A program made the translations under genes and the position numbers. Positions 62,615 to 64,000 of a DNA stretch of 64,000 bases are shown here, in pieces. How positions within the stretch are numbered: position 1 is the stretch's first letter; each line of letters starts with the position of its first letter. Below the pieces are notes generated by a model. It did no database searches and was not told where the DNA came from. It saw nothing but the letters and a program-made list of their open reading frames with translations. This stretch comes from Apus apus (Eukaryota; Chordata; Aves; Apodiformes; Apodidae). Location of the stretch: assembly GCF_020740795.1 (NCBI RefSeq), contig NC_067285.1, positions 16,980,001 to 17,044,000 on the forward strand, read 5' to 3'.

Positions 62615-62628
62615 AAAAAAAAAAAAAA
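62615..62628. repeat. A-rich homopolymer run
   Basis: About fourteen consecutive A. There is no poly(A) signal nearby and no other sign of retroposition. Confidence 0.75.
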
Positions 62629-64000
62629 GCTTCTTGTCCAACACACTAAAAGGAATTTACAGGGAAAATACGACAAAAAGCAAATAATCTGCAAGTGGTT
62701 GGAGTTTTCCTCCACTCTAACAATTATTTTTTTAAATCTTATTCTGCATGATTATTTTTCCTGTTGCTAATATTGTTATGGTTTTTAGACATAAAGGCGT
62801 ATATTCATGCCTTAAAGTAGTTAATAGGTATGGGTCAGCTGGGTTTTGTTGTACCTGGACCATGTGGTTCTTGCTTTTTGCATAAGATTTGCAGTCTTTT
62901 GTTTAAAGAAAAAAGTTCGAGCGAAATTGACTATGGGAAAAAATCAGGGAAGCAAAAGAGAAGCCAAATAGGCATGAAATTATGTTTTTCCTTCAGTAAG
63001 TACTGTAAAAATAAATTGAACTTTGTTAAACAAAGCTCTATACTTACATTTGCTTTGGGTCAAGTTACTCCAGTTTAAAAGGCTAGCTTTAAAACCAGAA
63101 AATTTATCCTCTGTAGAAGTAGTCAGTTTTATTACCATACTGTGTGATAGAGTTAGAGATAAATCTCTTAATACTTTGTATTATTTTGTAGCTGCCTCCT
63201 AGCTTTAATAATTGTGGGCTGCATTATGAACAATAAGTTTTAGCTGTGAGCACACTTAGAGCCAATAGTGTGGGAGTCTTGGCAAGAGCGTTATATTATG
63301 CCTTCAGTTTTTCCATATTTTCTGACTTTCCTTTTAGTGACTGTTCATTAACTGTAAAGAAGCATGAAGATCTGTTTTAGAAAATGTCCCTGCAGCACAC
63401 TAAAGAGTTCATTATAGAGTGTTAGAGTTGGACACTCTTCTAAATTCTTTCTCAGTTGAGACTAAGTTATCCCCGTTACCTATATGAATTGTTGAAAAGT
63501 TTGGGTTGCTTACTCTGGTATGAGCAAATAAAAACTGTGCTATGTAAAGATCACTCTGTTGGTGAGTGAATAATTAAAATTTGAATTTATGAGTTTTCAT
63601 GTATGTTTCAATTTATCTTGCTTTTCTAAAGTCTTTCAGGATCTTTTAAAAAGAAAGTTTTCTCAAGTGGAATAAACTCAGGTTGACAATAATTGTAGGC
63701 ATTCATCTTATCTGTATGAAATTTCAGGAAGGACTTAAAGGAAAATCTCTGCTGTAAAATTTTAATTGCCATACTGTTTAAGGCCTGCTCCATGAGATAC
63801 GAGGCTATTTGGTTTCTCTTATTTGTGAAACGTATAGTTATGAGCATCTGGTCACAAGTAATTTTGCTTGAAAGTACAGACTGATGACAGCTTAAAGAAA
63901 GGAGTAACAATCAAACATAATTCAGCTGTTAGGTACTCTCCAAGTACACTGGAGCTGGAGTATCAAGGGATAGGAGAGCTCTGAGGGTGCTGCCTCACTG

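Larger units (their letters stand above)
57673..64000 (+). other. PLCE1: PLCE1 intron after the first coding exon (continues past the window)
   Basis: It starts with GTAAGC. No further PLCE1 exon was recognised in the remaining 6.3 kb: no open frame recalls the RasGEF region that should come next. It contains a TA-rich microsatellite, two CR1 3' ends and short AT and A runs. Confidence 0.7.

Noticed and set aside
63400-63460. A 'tatagagtgttagagttgga' stretch resembling a CR1 3' end
   Set aside because: Only the short GTTGGA-like part fits. The terminal repeat and the following conserved CR1 motifs are missing.
1-64000. A novel defence, mobile or biosynthetic system
   Set aside because: The window is ordinary vertebrate DNA with two known genes. 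No gene cluster, repeat-spacer array or element with intact coding capacity was seen.

Overview
The window is vertebrate nuclear DNA, most likely from a bird. It is AT-rich and gene-poor, with spliced genes, two CpG islands and several short 3'-end fragments of CR1 retrotransposons, the typical avian interspersed repeat. No bacterial operon, CRISPR array, integrated virus, rRNA or tRNA gene was recognised. Two protein-coding genes can be supported, both on the + strand: a complete SLC35G1 and the 5' part of PLCE1. In mammals they are also adjacent and in this order (LGI1 - SLC35G1 - PLCE1 - NOC3L on human 10q), so the synteny supports both calls.

Layout. Bases 1-9,290 are intergenic, with simple repeats, two same-strand CR1 fragments and a perfect hairpin. 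A CpG island at about 9.37-10.57 kb holds the SLC35G1 promoter and first coding exon. The gene has three coding exons (9905-10109, 14011-14191, 14686-15445) with canonical GT/AG junctions and predicts 381 residues. An AT-rich 3' UTR with several poly(A) signals probably follows, possibly to about 20.2 kb. Bases 20.2-32.9 kb hold no gene I can recognise. A second CpG island (about 32.93-34.46 kb) is the probable PLCE1 promoter with a non-coding first exon. After a putative 21.8 kb intron comes the large first coding exon of PLCE1 (acceptor at 56079, ATG 56485, donor after 57672), encoding residues 1-396. From 57673 to the end is intron, with two CR1 fragments and TA microsatellites.

Function. 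SLC35G1 is a ten-helix drug/metabolite-transporter-superfamily protein that has been described as a STIM1 partner and, more recently, as a citrate transporter. PLCE1 is a Ras/Rho-regulated phosphoinositide phospholipase C. Both touch calcium signalling, but nothing here shows that they are co-regulated.

The best leads beyond these genes are: a coding-like antisense exon of unknown identity in SLC35G1 intron 1; a cryptic exon in the same intron that is phase-compatible with exon 1; a perfect inverted pair of TGACGCAA-type sites upstream of SLC35G1; and a GC-rich minisatellite carrying repeated GATAA motifs at the edge of the PLCE1 CpG island. I found no convincing wholly new system. Exon calls rest on reading frame, splice signals and remembered family sequence, not on a database search.
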